From contig CALGAO010000123.1 of assembly GCA_937957685.1 (NCBI GenBank), forward strand, positions 1 through 37,150: a stretch of 37,150 nt of DNA, given 5' to 3'. Positions 7,113 through 15,973 of this stretch are shown in pieces. This DNA comes from an uncultured Paenibacillaceae bacterium. GTDB taxonomy: Bacteria > Bacillota > Bacilli > Paenibacillales > DA-C8. A program made the position numbers and the translations under genes. How positions within the stretch are numbered: the stretch's first letter is position 1; the number at the start of each line of letters is the position of its first letter. The notes under the pieces were generated by a model, which was not told the DNA's origin, searched no databases, and saw nothing but the letters and a program-made list of their open reading frames with translations.

Positions 7113-9386
7113 TTATTCGATCAGCTGATCCATCTGCTTCTTCAGGATCTCTTCCCGATGCGCCAGACATCGCTCGATGAGCGCCGGTATGCGGATTCCG
7201 AAGCAGTAGGATTGCCCGAGATCCTTGCCGCTGCTCGCCGGTGTGCGAACGCTGTGATGGTAAGCAAGCAGCGCCTTGTCCAGCAGTTCTTCGTCGCCCG
7301 AGTACAGATAGGCATACAACACTGCCGGAGTGACCATCTTGTTCGTCTTCGCATTGTGAGCCCTGGCGTCGCCCTTCAGCTTGGAATGGGTGTATTCCCA
7401 TTCCCCGACATCCTCCAGCCAGTTGAGCCGCGCCAGGCGCTTCGCCGCGTTTACGACGATCTGGCGCACCCGCTCGTCTCCTGTCAACTGCTCATACATG
7501 ATCAACGATTCCAGAACCGGCGAACCGATGACGAAAGTCCCCCAGTTATCCTTGGTCGTCTCGCGGAACATCGTCCCCCGGAAATGTCCCTCCAGCGGAT
7601 CATGACATTCGATCACCAGCTCCACCAGCTTCTTCGCCGCTTGCAGATACTTCTCATCAGGGATGATCTGGTACACGCCCAGCATCGAGATGATCGGCCA
7701 CGTGATGCCGCGCTCCGTCCCTTCCAGCCCTTCGCCCCGCAGGATCAGTTCACTCCACGTATCTGCGACATGGAGAGCGACTTCTCTGGCTCTCAGGTCT
7801 CCTGAGAAGCAGTAATACTCCATCAGACCGCGCAGCCACGCGTGCGAGCCCAGCTTCGGCGGCTCGGAATTATGCCGCACGCTGTGTTGATAGATCCGGC
7901 CAACACCGCTTCCGGCGTGGCAGATGTCGATATCCATCAGATGCTTCGCGTAGGGGCGCGCCACCTGCTCATACCAGGCAAGACCCGCACCTCTCAGGAA
8001 ATGCAGCATCCCGACATGCGTATAGTCATATTCCCCGTTATTCCAGCAGCCAAGCTGGCCATCCTGATCATCGCCGTAGTTGCGATCTCCGTACAGCTTG
8101 CCGCGCTCTCGCCTGCCCAGGTAAACCGACAGCGATACATCGGCAGCCTGTTCATACTCCTCATACTTCTCCGCGGTTCTCGGCACAAGATCTCCCAGAG
8201 CGCCGCTTGCCGTATACCAGCTCCATGGAGCCAAAGCCAGGAGCGGCTTGTGATATGTCCACATCGCTTGATGGATCGTTTCATCTGATGTCTCTGAAGG
8301 CCAGATGCTGAGCAGGAACTCATGCGTCCTCGCTTCTCCTTCGCGCAGATCATAGCTGTCCAGCGATTGTCCAGCAGGAAGGAAGGAATCTTTCACCTGC
8401 GAGCTGGCCGGCAGCAATCCCGCTCTGAGGCTGTCTTGCGTAAACTCCAGGCTCTTCGGATAACGCTCATGAAACTCCCGGATCGTCGTGACAAGCGACC
8501 AATGCTCCGCATCGGCACGAGCCCACCAATCATAGGTGCCGGTCAACTGGTCGGCAGCATCGGAGGTCAAGCTTCCGAGTGTGCAGATGTCGAAGCTTTC
8601 GGACATGATGCCCTGGACGGAGTCTGCCGGGAGGATGCGGAAGCGCTTGCCGTCGCTGCGCCCGATCGTATACGATCCGGTATTCAACCCCTTCCATTCA
8701 ACGTTCAGGCCATTGACACGCGAATCTGCGCCTTCGTTGATGACCGTATGCGTGAGCCTCAGCTCGGCGCGGCCTTGCCAAGCCTCGGCGCGAAGTACAT
8801 AGCGATAGTTGGATTCACGGTCCCCACCAGCAGATACATACTTGCCTTCCAGGCGAATGAGCGCCCGAACCGGACCATTGTCTTCGACCTCTAGCCGGGT
8901 CGGCGCTCCAGGCGTAAAGACGCCATCTTCAAGCTGCAGCTTGAATGCAGGATGGCCATTCAGCCCTCTCCATCCGGAATCGCCCATCCTGCATGTGATA
9001 TTGGAGAAGAACGCATGGCCTGACTGCAGCGTGCCGCGCAGCGATCCCGTATCGATGCTCACTTCGCCCTGCTTTATCTCAGCGATCGATTTCGAACTCA
9101 GTGGCGACTTGCTCCGCTCATGGATCAGCAAGGTATAGACGCTTGCGGATGCGGCTGGAACATTCGCCAGGAAGCTGACAAGCACCCACTTGATCCGCTT
9201 GCCATCCGGATACCAGGACAGCGGCATGCACTGGACTGGAACTGGCAATCCGTCCTGATCCAGCAGCGACACATCCTGCACATGCTCCAATTCGCACTTG
9301 GGCGGTATCGGCACTCCGGAGCTGACTGGCGTTTGATGGACGTCTGTTGGATATGGATTTGACACGCGCAAGTTTACAAGCTTCAT
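7113..9386 (-). CDS. YetA/PcRGLX-like protein, candidate exo-rhamnogalacturonan lyase (PL26-like)
   Basis: A 757-residue protein recognised by its N-terminal RIFT-barrel opening (PVSSGVPIPPKCELEHVQDV, about 20-39; then WYPDGKRIKWVLVSF, about 58-72), shared by Bacillus YetA and the Penicillium exo-rhamnogalacturonan lyase. The middle and C-terminal parts (about 370-757) look like an alpha/alpha-toroid with many Trp, Tyr and His residues (YGDRNYGDDQDGQLGCWNNG; HAWLRGLMEYYCFSGD). Family PL26 cleaves rhamnogalacturonan from chain ends by beta-elimination; catalytic residues are not assigned here. There is no signal peptide, so it should be cytoplasmic and act on imported oligomers. AAAGGTG precedes the ATG. 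It is separated from the upstream solute-binding gene by a hairpin and has 156 bases of its own upstream region. An unsaturated-sugar hydrolase or other toroid enzyme is the alternative. Confidence 0.65.
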   Translation of the reverse strand: MKLVNLRVSNPYPTDVHQTPVSSGVPIPPKCELEHVQDVSLLDQDGLPVPVQCMPLSWYPDGKRIKWVLVSFLANVPAASASVYTLLIHERSKSPLSSKSIAEIKQGEVSIDTGSLRGTLQSGHAFFSNITCRMGDSGWRGLNGHPAFKLQLEDGVFTPGAPTRLEVEDNGPVRALIRLEGKYVSAGGDRESNYRYVLRAEAWQGRAELRLTHTVINEGADSRVNGLNVEWKGLNTGSYTIGRSDGKRFRILPADSVQGIMSESFDICTLGSLTSDAADQLTGTYDWWARADAEHWSLVTTIREFHERYPKSLEFTQDSLRAGLLPASSQVKDSFLPAGQSLDSYDLREGEARTHEFLLSIWPSETSDETIHQAMWTYHKPLLALAPWSWYTASGALGDLVPRTAEKYEEYEQAADVSLSVYLGRRERGKLYGDRNYGDDQDGQLGCWNNGEYDYTHVGMLHFLRGAGLAWYEQVARPYAKHLMDIDICHAGSGVGRIYQHSVRHNSEPPKLGSHAWLRGLMEYYCFSGDLRAREVALHVADTWSELILRGEGLEGTERGITWPIISMLGVYQIIPDEKYLQAAKKLVELVIECHDPLEGHFRGTMFRETTKDNWGTFVIGSPVLESLIMYEQLTGDERVRQIVVNAAKRLARLNWLEDVGEWEYTHSKLKGDARAHNAKTNKMVTPAVLYAYLYSGDEELLDKALLAYHHSVRTPASSGKDLGQSYCFGIRIPALIERCLAHREEILKKQMDQLIE

Positions 9387-9481
9387 CGTTGTTCACACCT
9401 TTGGCCTATAGTTCAACCGAACGCTTGATCGGACGGACACATGCCGAACAAGATCCGGCTATATAAGATTGATATAGATGT

Positions 9482-9504
9482 AAGGCTCCTTGTGCAGGAG
9501 CCTT
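9482..9504 (-). terminator. Terminator hairpin after the first-listed solute-binding gene
   Basis: AAGGCTCCT (9482-9490) and AGGAGCCTT (9496-9504) form a perfect 9-bp stem with a 5-base loop, 38 bases beyond the stop of the minus-strand gene at 9543. The tail on the minus strand is only weakly T-rich. Confidence 0.65.
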
Positions 9505-9542
9505 TACTCGTACTATGAAATTGGATGTTGTCCTTTCTTCAA

Positions 9543-10943
9543 TTATTTGCCGCTCTTCTCGGCGATCACGAGATCCGCTTCTTCCTTCGCCTGGCGCAAC
9601 GCAGTGTTGATATCGATCTGACCGCCGGCGATCTGGTTGATATATTGCGTCAATTTCTTCTCCACATCGTTGTCGTAGATCGACTTCATCATAACCGGAG
9701 CAAACGGATTGTAGAACACCGAAGCCTGGTTCTTGTCCTGGAACAACCCCGAGCCAAACGCAGCCTGAATCTCCTTGTTGGCTGATACAGGAATGTTGCC
9801 GTTCTTCGAGAACTCCATCTGGAACTCATCCGAGATCAGGTATTCGATGACCTTCATGGCAGCGTCCTTGTTTTCAGAGAAGGACGGAATCGCCAGATAT
9901 TCCGGATAGGCTTGCGAACCAACGCCCGGGTTCTCTGCGAAAGTCGGGAACGATACCATATCCCAGTGGAAATCAGGACGATTCGCCCATTCGGCGCCTG
10001 GATGGTGAACGATCGTAACGAGCATCGCCGCCTTGCCGTCGGTAAACGAGTTGGAGTCAGCAAGCTTACCTTCATTTTGTTTCAGGAAATCCTGATAGCC
10101 CGGATCCTGGGTAGGCGTATAGAAGATGTCCAGAAGGTATTTCCAACGTTCATCGTCGTATGTGGACAGGCCCGTATTCGGATCGACATAAGACAGACCG
10201 AAGTTGTTCAGCTTCGTCATATGGTGGTTGGAGTAAGCGAGACCGACATAGGTTTGCCCGTCCTTCGTCTGGTTGAATACCTTGGCGATCTCATACACTT
10301 CATCCCAGGTCATGCCATCAGTCGGATAATCGACGCCGAACATATCGAAGATGTCCTTGTTATAGTACATGATGAGTCCGGAATTCGAGAACGGGATGCC
10401 CCACAGTTCGCCCCCCGCATTGTCGGTCATCGATTGGATCAACACCGGATCCACAACACTCAGGTCAACGTTGTGCTTCTCCACCAATTCGGTCATATCA
10501 TATTGAAAACCGTTCTGCGGCACTTCATAGAAGAACGAACCGATGGAGCGGATGAAGATATCGAACTTTTCGCCGGCAAGGATCATCTTGTCGATCGTCA
10601 GCTCTTTGGTTGTACTCTTGATCTCAAAATTCACCTGCGGGAACTTCTGCTGCAGATACTTCCCGTAGCGTTCCATCTGAGCTTCCACCGCTGTTCCCCC
10701 ACCGTTCACGATCGTGATCGTCGTTCCGGCTGGGATCTCATACTCTTCCGGTTCTTCTTTGGCATTGTTGCCTCCCGCGTTGGTTGAAGTGCTTCCCGTA
10801 TTGGCCGTATTGCCCCCATTCGTTGCGGAACCGGAATCGTTGACGCTGTTGCCACTGTTACTGTTGGAACTGCCGGATCCACATGCTGAAAGCAGCAATC
10901 CGATTACCAAGATGATTGCGACTAAGAACGACAATTTCTTCAT
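9543..10943 (-). CDS. Extracellular solute-binding lipoprotein of a carbohydrate ABC transporter
   Basis: A 466-residue type-1 sugar-binding lipoprotein. The signal sequence ends in the lipobox LLSAC (Cys21), followed by a long Ser/Asn/Gly/Thr-rich linker to about residue 65, then the binding domain (TTITIVNGGGTAVEAQMERY...; GVDYPTDGMTWDEVYEIAK near 210-230; AAMKVIEYLISDEFQMEFSK near 370). It should capture oligosaccharides outside the membrane and pass them to permeases. No permease is adjacent; the nearest pair is 14988-16852. It is a close paralogue of the protein at 11255-12637, with long identical stretches such as NNFGLSYVDPNTGLSTYDDERWK. ATG at 10943 follows AGGAGG. It has its own promoter with an overlapping cre site and its own terminator, so it is a separate, glucose-repressible unit. 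Confidence 0.9.
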   Translation of the reverse strand: MKKLSFLVAIILVIGLLLSACGSGSSNSNSGNSVNDSGSATNGGNTANTGSTSTNAGGNNAKEEPEEYEIPAGTTITIVNGGGTAVEAQMERYGKYLQQKFPQVNFEIKSTTKELTIDKMILAGEKFDIFIRSIGSFFYEVPQNGFQYDMTELVEKHNVDLSVVDPVLIQSMTDNAGGELWGIPFSNSGLIMYYNKDIFDMFGVDYPTDGMTWDEVYEIAKVFNQTKDGQTYVGLAYSNHHMTKLNNFGLSYVDPNTGLSTYDDERWKYLLDIFYTPTQDPGYQDFLKQNEGKLADSNSFTDGKAAMLVTIVHHPGAEWANRPDFHWDMVSFPTFAENPGVGSQAYPEYLAIPSFSENKDAAMKVIEYLISDEFQMEFSKNGNIPVSANKEIQAAFGSGLFQDKNQASVFYNPFAPVMMKSIYDNDVEKKLTQYINQIAGGQIDINTALRQAKEEADLVIAEKSGK

Positions 10944-11017
10944 ACTTATTCCTCCTCTTACAATAAATATAATCCTTGATACTACGACCCCTGTAAGTCA
11001 GCAATGAGTCAACTGAT

Positions 11018-11059
11018 TGCTAACGCTTACATTATCTTGATAATAACACGCTATATCAA
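11018..11059 (-). promoter_or_regulatory. Promoter with overlapping cre (CcpA) site
   Basis: Read on the minus strand, TTGATA (11059-11054), a 17-base spacer and GATAAT (11036-11031) form a good sigma-A promoter. TGTAAGCGTTAGCA (11031-11018) matches the cre pattern TGWAANCGNTNWCA at all but one position and begins on the last base of the -10 box, an ideal place for CcpA repression. The remaining bases up to 11206 are AT-rich with nothing else recognised. Confidence 0.75.
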
Positions 11060-11206
11060 ATACTATGCGAAAACATGCACAAATCGCCTTAATTTTTTGC
11101 TTTATTTGTTCTTCCGATCCATACGATTGAACATAGGTGATTTGAGCCAAATTTATATTTTCATTCATAGTCAATTGCTTGGTAAAACAACGCAAGTTTA
11201 ATACAT

Positions 11207-11240
11207 GAATGAAGGGAACCATGTAGGCTCCCCTTCATTC
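11207..11240 (-). terminator. Hairpin after the second-listed solute-binding gene
   Basis: GAATGAAGGG (11207-11216) pairs with CCCTTCATTC (11231-11240), a perfect 10-bp stem starting 14 bases after the stop at 11255. The following minus-strand sequence (ATGTATTAAAC) is not a real T-run, so termination may be partial. Confidence 0.6.
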
Positions 11241-11254
11241 CATTCACTTCATGT

Positions 11255-12637
11255 TTATTTGCTCTTCTCGGCAATCATAAGGTCCGCTTCTTCCTTCGCC
11301 TGGCGCAGCAGCGTATTAATGTCGATCTTGCCAAGCGCCAGATCATTGATGTACTGGGTCAATTTCTTCTCCACGTCATTATCGAAGATCGATTTCGTCA
11401 TAACTGGAGCGAAAGGATTATAGAAAACTGCAGTCTGGTTCTTGCCCTGATATTCCCCGGTTCCATAAACGGCTTGAACATCCTTGTTTGTCAGAACTGG
11501 CATAAATCCTTTCCTGGAAAACTCCATCTGGAACTCTTCCGAAATCATATACTCGATGATTTTCATGGCAGCATCCTTGTTCTTCGAGAACGAAGTAATC
11601 GCTGCATATTCCGGATAAGCTTGCCCGCCAATACCGGGGTTCTCCTTAAAGGTAGGAGCTGCAACCATATCCCAATTGAAATCATGACGCTGGAATACTT
11701 CGCTGCCGGAGTGATGAACCAGTGTTACAGACATAGCAGCCTGGCCTTCATAGAAGTGTTTGCTGGGCATCTTGTTTTCATTTTGTGCCATGAAGTATTG
11801 ATAGCCAGGATCTTGCGTAGGGGTATAAAATACATTCAGAATCGATTTCCACCGCTCATCGTCATAAGTGGACAGGCCGGTGTTCGGGTCCACATAAGAA
11901 AGACCAAAATTATTCAGTTTCGTAATATGATGGTTGGAATATTCCAAACCGACATATGTTACGCCATCAATTGTTTGATTGAATTGTTTGGAAATCTCAA
12001 ACACTTCATCCCAGGTCATGCCATCAGTCGGATAATCTACGCCAAATTTATCAAACAGGTCTTTATTGTAATACATCACAAGGGTCGAATTCAGGAATGG
12101 AATTCCCCATATTTCGCCATTCGCATTGTCTGTCATCGAGTTCATCAGGACAGGATCGATTCCGCTGAGATCAACATTATGTTTCTTGATTAACTCCGTC
12201 ATGTCGAATTGAAATCCATTTTGTGGAACTTCATAGAAGATCGAGCCTATGGAGCGAATGAAAATGTCGAACTCTTCTCCAGCGAGAATCATTTTGTCAA
12301 TGGTCATATCCTTGCTTGTGCTTTTGAACACAAAATTCACTTGCGGGAATTTGGCCTTTAACGCATCCCCATACTGAGCCATCACTTTCTCTTCCGAATT
12401 GCCGCCGCCGTTGACGATCGTTATGGTCGTTCCATCAGGGATCACGTACTCTTCAGGTTCTGCAGCCTCGTTTGAATTTGACTCGTTCGTGTTGTTCGAA
12501 TTGCTTGTACCGGTTGAGTTGGTGTTTCCGGGATTGCTTGAGTTGCTTGGCTCTCCATTGCTGCCAGAACCACAAGCAGAAAGCAACAAAGCGAGCAGCA
12601 AGAGCCAGATCGCAATAAGGGATCCCGTCTTTTTCAT
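11255..12637 (-). CDS. Extracellular solute-binding lipoprotein, paralogue of the neighbouring one
   Basis: A 460-residue sugar-binding lipoprotein with lipobox LLSAC at about residue 22 and a low-complexity Gly/Ser/Asn/Thr linker before the binding domain. It aligns end to end with the 9543-10943 protein; the differences concentrate in the linker and in scattered positions of the binding domain (for example SGIDPVLMNSM versus SVVDPVLIQSM), which may mean a different preferred ligand. The start is ATG at 12637 with AGGAGG eight bases upstream; a longer frame to 12676 lacks a ribosome site and would bury the signal peptide. It follows the histidine kinase gene by 189 bases, with its own cre site in that gap. 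With no permease beside it, it probably feeds the 14988-16852 permease pair. Confidence 0.9.
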   Translation of the reverse strand: MKKTGSLIAIWLLLLALLLSACGSGSNGEPSNSSNPGNTNSTGTSNSNNTNESNSNEAAEPEEYVIPDGTTITIVNGGGNSEEKVMAQYGDALKAKFPQVNFVFKSTSKDMTIDKMILAGEEFDIFIRSIGSIFYEVPQNGFQFDMTELIKKHNVDLSGIDPVLMNSMTDNANGEIWGIPFLNSTLVMYYNKDLFDKFGVDYPTDGMTWDEVFEISKQFNQTIDGVTYVGLEYSNHHITKLNNFGLSYVDPNTGLSTYDDERWKSILNVFYTPTQDPGYQYFMAQNENKMPSKHFYEGQAAMSVTLVHHSGSEVFQRHDFNWDMVAAPTFKENPGIGGQAYPEYAAITSFSKNKDAAMKIIEYMISEEFQMEFSRKGFMPVLTNKDVQAVYGTGEYQGKNQTAVFYNPFAPVMTKSIFDNDVEKKLTQYINDLALGKIDINTLLRQAKEEADLMIAEKSK

Positions 12638-12701
12638 TTTAATCCTCCTCTTACATTTTTTAATATCGCCCAACAATTAAACCCCCTCGCACGAATTTAA
12701 T

Positions 12702-12715
12702 TGCTAGCGCTTACA
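12702..12715 (-). promoter_or_regulatory. cre (CcpA) site upstream of a solute-binding gene
   Basis: TGCTAGCGCTTACA on the plus strand, TGTAAGCGCTAGCA on the minus strand, fits TGWAANCGNTNWCA except one base. It lies 65 bases before the start at 12637. Upstream are TATACT and TATAAT-like boxes (about 12737-12760) without a good -35, so the exact promoter is unclear. The site is the counterpart of the one at 11018-11031 in front of the paralogue. Confidence 0.7.
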
Positions 12716-12826
12716 ACTTTATATTAACAACAAGTATAATCTCATTATATACGTATATTTGCTTAAATTACTCAAAAACTTTGCAAAATTTGTTTTATAT
12801 ATAAATTAATAGAACATAATCACTTA

Positions 12827-14191
12827 TTAGATTGCTGACGTGATATTCGGGATCACGATCGTAAAGGTTGAACCTTTTCCAAAAGTACTCTCCACTTCTA
12901 TCCATGCGTTATGCGCTTCCGCCAGCGCCTTGGCAATCGTCAGACCGAGCCCCACTCCGCCAGTAAACCGCGATCGCGATTTGTCCGCGCGATACAACCG
13001 GTTGAAGATATACGGCAGATCTTCCTCGCTGATGCCGATACCGTTGTCCTCGCAGATGATCTTCGTATGCGTCTTGTCAGGGATGACCTTCAGGACGACG
13101 CGGCCGCCGGGAGATGTGTACTTGATCGCATTGGAGACGATGTTCGCGATCACCTGATACATCTTGTCATAATCCACCTGCGCATAGGTCGGCGTATTCA
13201 CCGGATCAAACACCATGCTGACCCCTTTCTTCATGGCAAGCGGCTGATAATTGAGATACACCTGCCTGGTCAGTTTGACGATGTCGCGTTTCTTCAGCTT
13301 CAGTTCGAATTGCGCGCCTTCCGCTTCGGACAACCTTTGGAGGTCGCTGACCAGCCGGGACAACCGCTCCAGCTCGTTGTACATTTTCTCCAGATTGTCC
13401 TGATCCGCCTCGTAGATGCCGTCGATGATCGCCTCCACCTTCGTCATGATCGACGTGATCGGCGTTCTGAGCTCATGGGTGATATCCTCCATCAGATTCT
13501 TCCGCCAATCTTCCTGCTTCTGGAGCTCGGTAGACAGCTCATTCAGCGTCAGCGCCAGCCTCCTGATCTCAACCGGACCTTTCTCCGGGCAGGTGCCTGA
13601 CCATCGGCCTTGCCGGATATTCTTCGCATATTGGTCGAGCCGCTTGAAATTCTTGGTCAGGATGGAAGCCAGCCAGAAGCTGATCAGAACAGACAGGCAG
13701 ATAATGATGCCCATCAAATATTTGGATTGTGTCTCCAAGGTTTCGCGGAACTGAACCATCGCCGGGTTCAACTCCTTGGTCGCATCCATAAATCCGACCT
13801 TCAGATGCGCCACTTCCTGGCCATTTACGATATACGGAAATTCCTGGACGATCGTCATCCCGCTCTCGACGTTCGCGAAGGAATCGTACATGAGTTCGCC
13901 GTTGTGCTTGTCCGTCAGTTGTACGATCACGCCATACAACCTGGTCCTCCGTTCCAGCCAATTGATCTCCTGTTCACTGAGCGGACTGCCCTCGATTCCC
14001 TGCTCACGCATATCATCCAGCAACATGTAGGCATAAGTTTTGATCGACTGCTCGTAGAAATTTTTGAACAAGCCTTCCCAATACAAGTTGAAGAAACAGG
14101 TAATCAGCATGATGAAGAACAAGGAAAACAGGAAAAACGCGATGAACAGAATGACAGACATCCGGTGCAGAAATCGGAGGGAGAGCTTCAT
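12827..14191 (-). CDS. Membrane sensor histidine kinase (OmpR-system type)
   Basis: A 454-residue kinase. Transmembrane helices lie at about 11-33 and 158-178, enclosing an extracytoplasmic sensor of ~125 residues; a HAMP linker follows (NFKRLDQYAKNIRQGRW...). The HisKA phosphoacceptor is His239 in ITHELRTPITS. The ATPase domain shows the N box (QVIANIVSNAIKYTS), DNGIGI, FNRLYRADKS and the G2 box GGVGLGLTIAKALAEAH. It should phosphorylate the response regulator encoded just upstream; their genes overlap by four bases (ATGA), indicating translational coupling. As the last gene of the transporter operon it probably senses a substrate or transport state at the membrane and controls the operon; this is inferred from position. 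The sensor domain is not one I can name. Confidence 0.93.
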   Translation of the reverse strand: MKLSLRFLHRMSVILFIAFFLFSLFFIMLITCFFNLYWEGLFKNFYEQSIKTYAYMLLDDMREQGIEGSPLSEQEINWLERRTRLYGVIVQLTDKHNGELMYDSFANVESGMTIVQEFPYIVNGQEVAHLKVGFMDATKELNPAMVQFRETLETQSKYLMGIIICLSVLISFWLASILTKNFKRLDQYAKNIRQGRWSGTCPEKGPVEIRRLALTLNELSTELQKQEDWRKNLMEDITHELRTPITSIMTKVEAIIDGIYEADQDNLEKMYNELERLSRLVSDLQRLSEAEGAQFELKLKKRDIVKLTRQVYLNYQPLAMKKGVSMVFDPVNTPTYAQVDYDKMYQVIANIVSNAIKYTSPGGRVVLKVIPDKTHTKIICEDNGIGISEEDLPYIFNRLYRADKSRSRFTGGVGLGLTIAKALAEAHNAWIEVESTFGKGSTFTIVIPNITSAI

Positions 14192-14895
14192 GACTTCTGG
14201 TCCCCATCCTCCGGATATCCGAACCGGTATCCCATGCCGATCACCGTCTGAATATATTGCGGACGCTTCGTATCCGGCTCGATCTTCTTGCGCAGATTCT
14301 TGATATGCACGTCAAGCGACCGGCCATCCTCCTGATAACGGCTGCCCAGCGCATTGTACAGAAGATCCGCCCTGCTCACAACCTTCAGCGGTTGACTGGA
14401 CAGAACGGACAGGAGCTTGAATTCCGTAGTCGTCAGATTGACCCTCTTCCCTTCCAGAATGACTTCTGCGCCTTCCAGATTGATCAGCAGTGCCCCCTGG
14501 TTATAGGACCGGATACGCTGCGTATCCGGTTCATCAACAACGGATCGCCGCATGATCGCCTTGATCCTGGCGACGAGCTCCTTGACCCGGAAGGGCTTGA
14601 CGACATAGTCGTCAGCCCCCATTTCCAGGCCTTTGATGACATCCGCTTCCATCGACTTGGATGTCAGCATGATGATCGGCACCTTGGATTTCTCGCGGAT
14701 CAACTGACAAACTCTCTCACCGGGCATGCCTTCCAGCTTTAAATCGAGGATGACCAGATCGTGCTTCTCGTAATCATATTTTTGGAACGCTTCAATGCCG
14801 TTGGAGGTCATATCGACTTTCCAGCCTTCTCTGACGAAGTATGCCGCGAGTACCTCCCGGATCTCTGCCTCATCTTCGACAATCAGGATATGCAC
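14188..14895 (-). CDS. OmpR/PhoB-family response regulator
   Basis: A 235-residue two-domain regulator. The receiver domain (1-115) has the acidic pair Glu7/Asp8, phosphoacceptor Asp51 in VILDLKLEG, Thr78 and Lys100 in VVKPF. The winged-helix DNA-binding domain (about 135-235) has LTTTEFKLLSVLSSQPLKVV, RSLDVHIKNLRKKIE and the terminal IQTVIGMGYRF. The start is GTG at 14895, with AAGGGGG eight bases upstream; a longer frame to 15030 has no ribosome site and would overlap the permease gene. The kinase gene overlaps its end. Regulators of this family bind direct repeats at 11-base spacing, which is what stands upstream of the operon at 27368-27388, suggesting autoregulation of the whole transport operon. 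Confidence 0.93.
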   Translation of the reverse strand: MHILIVEDEAEIREVLAAYFVREGWKVDMTSNGIEAFQKYDYEKHDLVILDLKLEGMPGERVCQLIREKSKVPIIMLTSKSMEADVIKGLEMGADDYVVKPFRVKELVARIKAIMRRSVVDEPDTQRIRSYNQGALLINLEGAEVILEGKRVNLTTTEFKLLSVLSSQPLKVVSRADLLYNALGSRYQEDGRSLDVHIKNLRKKIEPDTKRPQYIQTVIGMGYRFGYPEDGDQKS

Positions 14896-14926
14896 AGGAC
14901 AAGCCCCCTTCTTAGGGTTTACTTCT

Positions 14927-14954
14927 ATTATAATGTCTTGCGCATGCGCTTTAA
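14927..14954 (-). promoter_or_regulatory. Possible internal promoter for the two-component genes
   Basis: On the minus strand TTAAAG (14954-14949), a 16-base spacer and TATAAT (14932-14927) lie in the 92-base gap before the response regulator. The spacer contains the perfect 10-base palindrome GCGCATGCGC (14940-14949), a possible operator. The -35 is poor, so this is tentative. Confidence 0.45.
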
Positions 14955-14987
14955 CATGATAATATTGCCTGAAGATTACTGGGATTG

Positions 14988-15956
14988 CTATTCTACCAGG
15001 CCTGTGCGTTCGATGCCTTCCACGAACCATCGTTGCGTGAACACATACAGGATCAGGAGCGGCAGGATCATGAGAAATGCCGTCGCCATCTTGATCGAAT
15101 CCTGATAAGGTGTCGGACCCGTAATCTCTGCCTGTGCTGCGAGTTCCGTCGCGATGATCGACAAGCCTCGCGACAGCGGCTGCAAGTCACTGTTGTACAG
15201 ATACATGCTGGGCAGATAAGAGTCGTTCCACGTCCAGACGAAGGAGAACAGGAATACGACGACCATCGCAGACTTGGCCAGCGGGAACATGACCTTGAAG
15301 AACGTCTTGAACACGCTCGCTCCGTCGATCTTGGCCGATTCCTCCAGCTCCTTGGGCTGCGACATGAAGAACTGCCGATAGATGATGACGAACAACGCGC
15401 CTTTCAGGCCATGGCCGAATACGGCAGGCAGGATGATCGGCACCCAGGTCTGCATCGTGCCCATCTGATTGGCGGCGATGATGTTCGGCAGGATCGTCAC
15501 CTGCGGCGGAACGATAAACGTAACCAGCAGGCAGAAGAACCAGAAGTTCTTGAACGGCACCTGCAACCTTGCAAATGCGTAACCCGCCACGGCACATGAG
15601 ACGGTTTGCAGCAAGGCGACGATTCCCGAGACGCCGGTTGAGACCAGGAAGCTCTTGATATAATCGAGCTTCTCCCAGGCATTCTGCAACGTGCCGAGAT
15701 AGATTTCATGCGGGATCCAGATGACCGATGGGTCCGACAGATCGCCCGCATTTTTGATCATCGTCGAGACCATCTTCATGATCGGACTGAGGTAGATGAA
15801 CGCCACGTCGATCAAGAGCACGTACAGAAACAGCTTGAACAAGAGGCCTTTGTCCAGCTCTCTCCCTAAGATGACCAGCTTCGTTCTGGTCAGAGCAGCG
15901 GACAGCGCGTGTGTATCCAGTCTGGCGTTGCGCATACGCGTCATCAATCTGTTCAT
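14988..15956 (-). CDS. Carbohydrate ABC transporter permease (MalG/LplC-type)
   Basis: A 322-residue inner-membrane permease with about six helices (for example 35-55, 105-130, 140-162, 180-200, 235-258 and 290-308). The cytoplasmic coupling loop is visible as EESAKIDGASVFKTFFKVMFPL, the EAA motif that docks on the ATPase. It forms the channel with the neighbouring permease for uptake of oligosaccharides. The start is ATG at 15956 behind AGAGGAGGAAG; a longer frame to 16064 runs into the upstream gene and is not used. The gap to that gene is 17 bases. No ATPase or binding protein is next to this pair, so it presumably uses the MsmX-like ATPase at the operon head and one or more of the three binding proteins of the locus. 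Confidence 0.93.
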   Translation of the reverse strand: MNRLMTRMRNARLDTHALSAALTRTKLVILGRELDKGLLFKLFLYVLLIDVAFIYLSPIMKMVSTMIKNAGDLSDPSVIWIPHEIYLGTLQNAWEKLDYIKSFLVSTGVSGIVALLQTVSCAVAGYAFARLQVPFKNFWFFCLLVTFIVPPQVTILPNIIAANQMGTMQTWVPIILPAVFGHGLKGALFVIIYRQFFMSQPKELEESAKIDGASVFKTFFKVMFPLAKSAMVVVFLFSFVWTWNDSYLPSMYLYNSDLQPLSRGLSIIATELAAQAEITGPTPYQDSIKMATAFLMILPLLILYVFTQRWFVEGIERTGLVE

Positions 15957-15973
15957 AGTCTTCCTCCTCTCGC

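Noticed and set aside
9405..9425. cre-like sequence upstream of the YetA-like gene (ATCAAGCGTTCGG on the minus strand)
   Set aside because: Only the central AAGCGTT matches; the outer TG and CA positions are missing.
14896..15030. N-terminal extension of the response regulator
   Set aside because: It overlaps the permease gene end, has no ribosome site, and receiver domains begin within a few residues of the GTG at 14895.
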